Positions 60,972 to 64,000 of a stretch of DNA of 64,000 nucleotides are shown one piece after another. A program made the position numbers and the translations under genes. Origin of the DNA: Heloderma charlesbogerti (taxonomy: Eukaryota; Chordata; Lepidosauria; Squamata; Helodermatidae); contig JANEZZ010000404.1 of the NCBI GenBank assembly GCA_026122225.1, positions 930,001 through 994,000 of the forward strand. The letters run 5' to 3'. The notes beneath the pieces were generated by a model. That model did not search any database and was not told the origin of the DNA. It saw only the letters and a program-made list of their open reading frames with translations. Within the stretch, counting starts at the first letter, position 1. Every line of letters starts with the position of its first letter.

Positions 60972-61046
60972 GGGGGCCGGGGCCGGGGCCGGGGCCGGGG
61001 CCGGGGGGGAGCGCCCCGCCCCGCCCCGCCCCGCCCCGCCCCGCCC
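60972..61046. repeat. GGGGCC hexanucleotide and CCCCG pentanucleotide tracts
   Basis: Five tandem GGGGCC units (about 60972-61007) are followed after a short gap by about seven CCCCG units (61012-61046). The first is G-rich on the plus strand and the second G-rich on the minus strand, so each strand can form a G-quadruplex. The tract lies between the IQCH and AAGAB start codons. Confidence 0.9.
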
Positions 61047-61235
61047 TCTCCTCCCGCAGCGGGACGGGGCTCCGCGTGACCTCGCGCTTCCCCGCCGCAC
61101 GAGGCCGAAGGGAGCCGCAGGCCGCGCCGCCACCCTGCCTGCGGCGCGGCAATGGTGCGCCCCAAACGGGCGGAAGGGGCGGGGCGTACGCCGGAAGGGG
61201 AAGCGCAGGGCCGCGTCCCCGGACCAGGAGGCGCC

Positions 61236-61302
61236 ATGGCCGTCCCTTGCGCCGTGATCGCCAGCTGCGCGGCGGAGTTCCCCGGGGAGGAGCTGGTGAA
61301 AC
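61236..61302 (+). CDS. AAGAB: AAGAB coding exon 1 (p34, alpha/gamma-adaptin-binding protein)
   Basis: ATG in a strong context (GGCGCCATGG) opens MAVPCAVIASCAAEFPGEEL then VK and one base, followed by donor AAAC|GTGAGT. This matches the N-terminus of vertebrate AAGAB, including VPC-V-SC and the phase 1 intron after LV. AAGAB is a cytosolic protein that binds and stabilises alpha- and gamma-adaptin during AP-2 and AP-1 clathrin-adaptor assembly; the N-terminal part has a small-GTPase-like fold. Exon 2 is not in the remaining 2.7 kb. An in-frame ATG at 61152 could add 28 residues but has no family support. Confidence 0.93.
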
Positions 61303-61774
61303 GTGAGTCGACTGAAGCCCCCCGGCTCTGCCTCGCTCGCCGCGCCCGCCGTGGCGTCGCCTCCCGGCGCCGTCGGGAGCGCGCGCCCCGTAACGCCGGC
61401 GTCCCCCCTCTACGGTTTGTAAGATAACGGAGAGCCCCTGAGCATGTGCGGAGTGCCGCCAACAGAGGAAGGCCCGGTGAAGGCCACTCTTCTCGGTGCC
61501 GGGGCAGAAATGCCTCATGTCGGGGGGGGGGACCGTCTCTGCAGGGGTGCACTGAGTGCGTTCTCCGAAGCGGGAGGAAGCTTGTGTAAAGCGGGCCGCG
61601 TTTCGGCGCTCAGAGGTCTGAGCCTTGGAGTTCACGTCTTGAGGCGTGTCAAATAACACACAGTGCCTCGGAGCGTCTTGCGTAGAAGGGCTTGTGCTTG
61701 CGCCCACGGTGGCTGGGGCAGCCCTCGCACGTGCAGGGGAGAGGCGTCGGCGTTCCCAGAGCCGCAGAGCCGGC
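61303..61774 (+). other. AAGAB: AAGAB intron 1, GC-rich beginning
   Basis: Sequence after the AAGAB donor, still CpG-rich to about 61470. No further exon is recognised. Short plus-strand frames here have no family resemblance and probably reflect base composition. Confidence 0.6.
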
Positions 61775-63200
61775 AGATACCTTGGCGGGCATCTAGTGCA
61801 GCCCCTGCTCAGAGCAGGATGCGGGAAGCCGCCAGGCGTCCCTGGAGGAGGCCCACCCAGCCTCTGCTTAAATGCTTACGATGAAAGAGAGCCCGCCACC
61901 TCGCAGGGCAATCTGCTTGCCTGTCAAACAGCTGGTGTCAGCAGGAGGCTTCTACTGACGTTTTGCTGGAATCTGCTTCCCCGCAATTTCTACCCATTGG
62001 TTCTAGTCCTGTCCTATGGAGCAACAGAACACAACCCACTCCCGTTGATTTTCTCTTATTCAGGCTAAACATACCCAGCTGTTTCTATCATTCTTTATAG
62101 GAAATGGTTTCCAGGCGGCTCACTGTCCTGCTCATCTGTTTCGCCAGTGTCCTTCTAAAAACTTGTTGCCAAGTACTCCAGGTGCAATTTGACTTGCACA
62201 GAATAGAGAGCTATTAGTTTTCATAATCTAGTCGCTATGTTTTATTAAGATTGGATTAGCTGACTCATGTTCGGCTTGTGATCAATTGAACTGAAGATAA
62301 TTTTCACTTTTGTGTTTGCTTTTTTGTATGTAAATGCAGGACTTAAGACTGAATTTTAGCTTGTTCATTTTTCACACACACATGCACCCCACCCCCAGTG
62401 CTAAAGCGTGTCAAGATTATTTTGAATCTTGATTCTGCCCTCTGTAGTATTTGCTAACCACCCTTGCTATCATTTGCAGATCTTATAAGTATACCCTCTA
62501 CACCTTTATCCAAGTAATTTATTAAAACTTTGAGCAGCACAGGGCCAATAACAGAGCCTTGAGGGACTCCATTTGGCTCAGTCATTAATGAGTACTCACG
62601 AGATGAGGGGGTTCAACCTGCTGTGGATCCATCTAACAGTTTTGTTAGGTGGATCCACAGGTTTTATCATGTCAACTATGATAATAGGAGACTTCCTCAA
62701 ATCCTTTGCTGAAATCAAGGTAGACTATGCCCAGAATCCACCAAATTAGCAACTATAAAAAGAGAGAGAGAAGATTTGTCTGGTATGACTTATTCTGGAT
62801 AAACCTGTGCTGGCTCCTAATAATCAGTGTGTTCTTTTCCAGATACTTGCAAACTGGCTGCTTAATAGTCTGTTCTAGAATTCTTCTCAGTAGCAACATC
62901 AGGCTAGCCCATCTGTAGTTGCACAGATCAGCCTCCCCCCACTCCCTTTTGAAGACAGGTCAAGATTTGTCCATCTCCAGTCTTCTGGCACCTCACCTGT
63001 TCTCCCAAAATTCTCAGAGATTAGATAGCAAGCTTCTTCAATATCCTGGGATATAATTCACCTGGCCATGTAGACCTGAACTCATTTAAAGTAGCCAGGT
63101 GTTCTCTGACGATTTCCTCACCTTTAAAGGCATCCAAGTTGGTGAGCTTTCTCCAGGGGAAATTCACCATTCCCTTTCTGGCCTTCTCTGTGAATAATTT
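61775..63200 (-). mobile_element. Old antisense CR1 LINE fragment(s) in AAGAB intron 1
   Basis: Read on the minus strand, the sequence follows the 3' part of a CR1 element. The plus strand shows reversed CR1 3' signatures: CATCTAGTGCAGCCCCTGCT near 61790, GCCTCTGCTTAAATGC near 61860, TTCTAGTCCTGTCCTATGGA near 62003 and GGCTAAACATACCCAGC near 62063. Further right come CAGGGCCAATAACAGAGCCT and GAAATCAAGGTAGACTATGC. Heavily mutated, with several deletions; no open reverse-transcriptase frame remains. Confidence 0.75.
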
Positions 63201-63488
63201 CCATGTTTCCCTTTCCCTGTCATCTGTGTAGAATGCTTTCCATTAATTTGTTTTATTTGCTAATAACATTTCTATTCCATTTTCTTATCATATGCTCAAA
63301 ATGTTGTGTGATAAAACAATGAAAACACAAGCCCAAGTCTGGTAAGACAATAGTCAAACAGATGGCAACAGTCTAACAACCTCCCCTGCCCACCCAGCAA
63401 ATCCTCAACATCCGTTTGTGCAGTGGATCGTTGTCACTCCCCTTGTACAGGGAGGGGGTCAAAGCTGTTAGTATGTTGCTTGTCTAAG

Positions 63489-63595
63489 GATACAATCCTT
63501 TGCATGTTTAGACAGAAAAAAGTCCTGCATTCCCCAGCCATGGCTGAGGGATGTTGGGAGATGTAGGGCTACCCTAAACATGCATAGGATTGTGC
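63489..63595. mobile_element. Short hairpin MITE
   Basis: Palindromic element of about 105 bp: left arm ACAATCCTTTGCATGTTTAG and right arm CTAAACATGCATAGGATTGT are inverted copies. The middle has a second inverted pair around CCCCAGCCATGGCTGAGG. A relative is at 57766-57895. No coding capacity. Confidence 0.75.
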
Positions 63596-64000
63596 CCTAA
63601 GTTGCTTATATGGACAGGCAGGCTGTTTGCACAGTCTATGTGCAGGGTATATTTACCTTAACTTCTCTGCCTTATATCCCCAAATTCCTTCCAAACTTCT
63701 GTGCTCCTAAAATAGTAGATTTTGCTACTCCTTTCTTGGTGAGAACAGGATTAAAAAAAAACATTGGGAAGACAACAGTCCTGAAAGAGAGCTAAGAAAT
63801 ATGTAAATAAGCATTTATTAAAGTAAAGTTGGTCCCAGTTTGCTGGACCAGATTGGGGGAAGAACATTGGAAGTAAAGAAAGGATCAAAAACCTGCCTTG
63901 GAGACTTGCGTTGTTCTCTTCCACTCCCCCCCCATGTTTAAAATATCCAGAAACTTCAAAGCCATGGTAACAACTGCTTCTTATCTCCCTGACTGCTCCT
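63596..64000. other. AAGAB intron 1, nothing recognised
   Basis: No exon, RNA gene or assignable repeat is seen. AAGAB exon 2 is not present before the right edge. Confidence 0.5.

Larger units (their letters stand above)
60435..61470. promoter_or_regulatory. CpG island, bidirectional IQCH/AAGAB promoter
   Basis: About 1 kb of very GC- and CpG-rich sequence in an otherwise AT-rich window, covering both first exons. No TATA box is seen between the two ATGs. Visible elements include an E-box CACGTG at 60908-60913, a possible RFX half-site TTAGCAAC at 60923-60930, runs of GC boxes (the 61012-61046 CCCCG tract is a string of Sp1-type sites) and GGAAG ETS-like cores around 61170-61200. Head-to-head spacing of 380 bp between start codons implies shared regulation. 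No transcription start can be fixed from sequence alone. Confidence 0.9.

Noticed and set aside
60617..61306. Plus-strand frame of 229 codons over the promoter
   Set aside because: Low-complexity Ala/Gly/Pro/Arg product from GC-rich repeats, no homology; AAGAB uses another frame.
60556..61707. Long minus-strand frame (383 codons) across the CpG island
   Set aside because: Composition effect of GC-rich DNA; only its MAEAAGPG… segment, before a splice donor, fits IQCH exon 1.

Overview
The window is intronic and promoter DNA of a vertebrate nuclear genome, most likely a squamate reptile (lizard-like). The evidence is long introns with GT-AG exons, a CpG-island promoter, and the repeat load: CR1 and L2-like LINEs, an R4/Dong-like LINE, tRNA-derived SINEs with the box-B GGTTCAAATCC, and many short hairpin DNA transposons. 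There are no bacterial-type operons, CRISPR arrays or prophages.

Two protein-coding genes face away from each other across one CpG island (about 60.45-61.45 kb). On the minus strand, IQCH (IQ motif-containing H, a sperm flagellum/axoneme-associated protein with an IQ motif and an ATP-grasp-like C-terminal half) starts at 60855 and runs leftward. Sixteen exons are well supported, ending with the one at 4664-4950, and one more (51714-52066) is a candidate that carries a frameshift. The C-terminal exons lie beyond the left edge. On the plus strand, AAGAB (p34, alpha/gamma-adaptin-binding protein, an AP-1/AP-2 assembly chaperone) begins at 61236; only its first coding exon (to 61302) is in the window. 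The start codons are 380 bp apart, so the two genes probably share a TATA-less bidirectional promoter. It carries a CACGTG E-box, an RFX half-site and GGGGCC/CCCCG repeat tracts. The same head-to-head pair exists in mammals.

Layout on the + strand: 0-2.2 kb, CR1 fragment and LTR-like sequence; 4.66-4.95, IQCH exon 17; 5.4-6.6, CR1 split by a solo LTR; 7.37-7.49, exon 16; 9-10.1, CR1 fragment and SINE; 10.7-13.1, candidate conserved non-coding blocks; 19.8-20.0, exon 15; 22.4-24.0, L2-like LINE; 24.5-24.7, exon 14; 27.4-27.6, exon 13; 29.0-29.8, a DNA element with long terminal inverted repeats; 30.2-32.6, a CR1 element with two later insertions nested inside it; 35.2, exon 12; 40.3-41.0, a conserved-looking block and the 67-bp exon 11; 42.3-45.7, exons 10 to 7; 48.6-48.8, exon 6; 49.7-50.1, a minisatellite of about 61 bp period; 51.3-52.1, exon 5 and the broken candidate exon 4; 54.1-54.5, a hairpin transposon; 55.0-55.6, exons 3 and 2; 55.8-57.7, an R4/Dong-like LINE; 60.4-61.5, the CpG island with both first exons; 61.8-63.2, an old antisense CR1 in AAGAB intron 1.

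I found no wholly new genetic system. The most informative observations are the reconstructed IQCH gene with its phase-consistent exon chain, a possible lesion in exon 4, the C9orf72-like GGGGCC tract in the shared promoter, and several nested or palindromic mobile elements.
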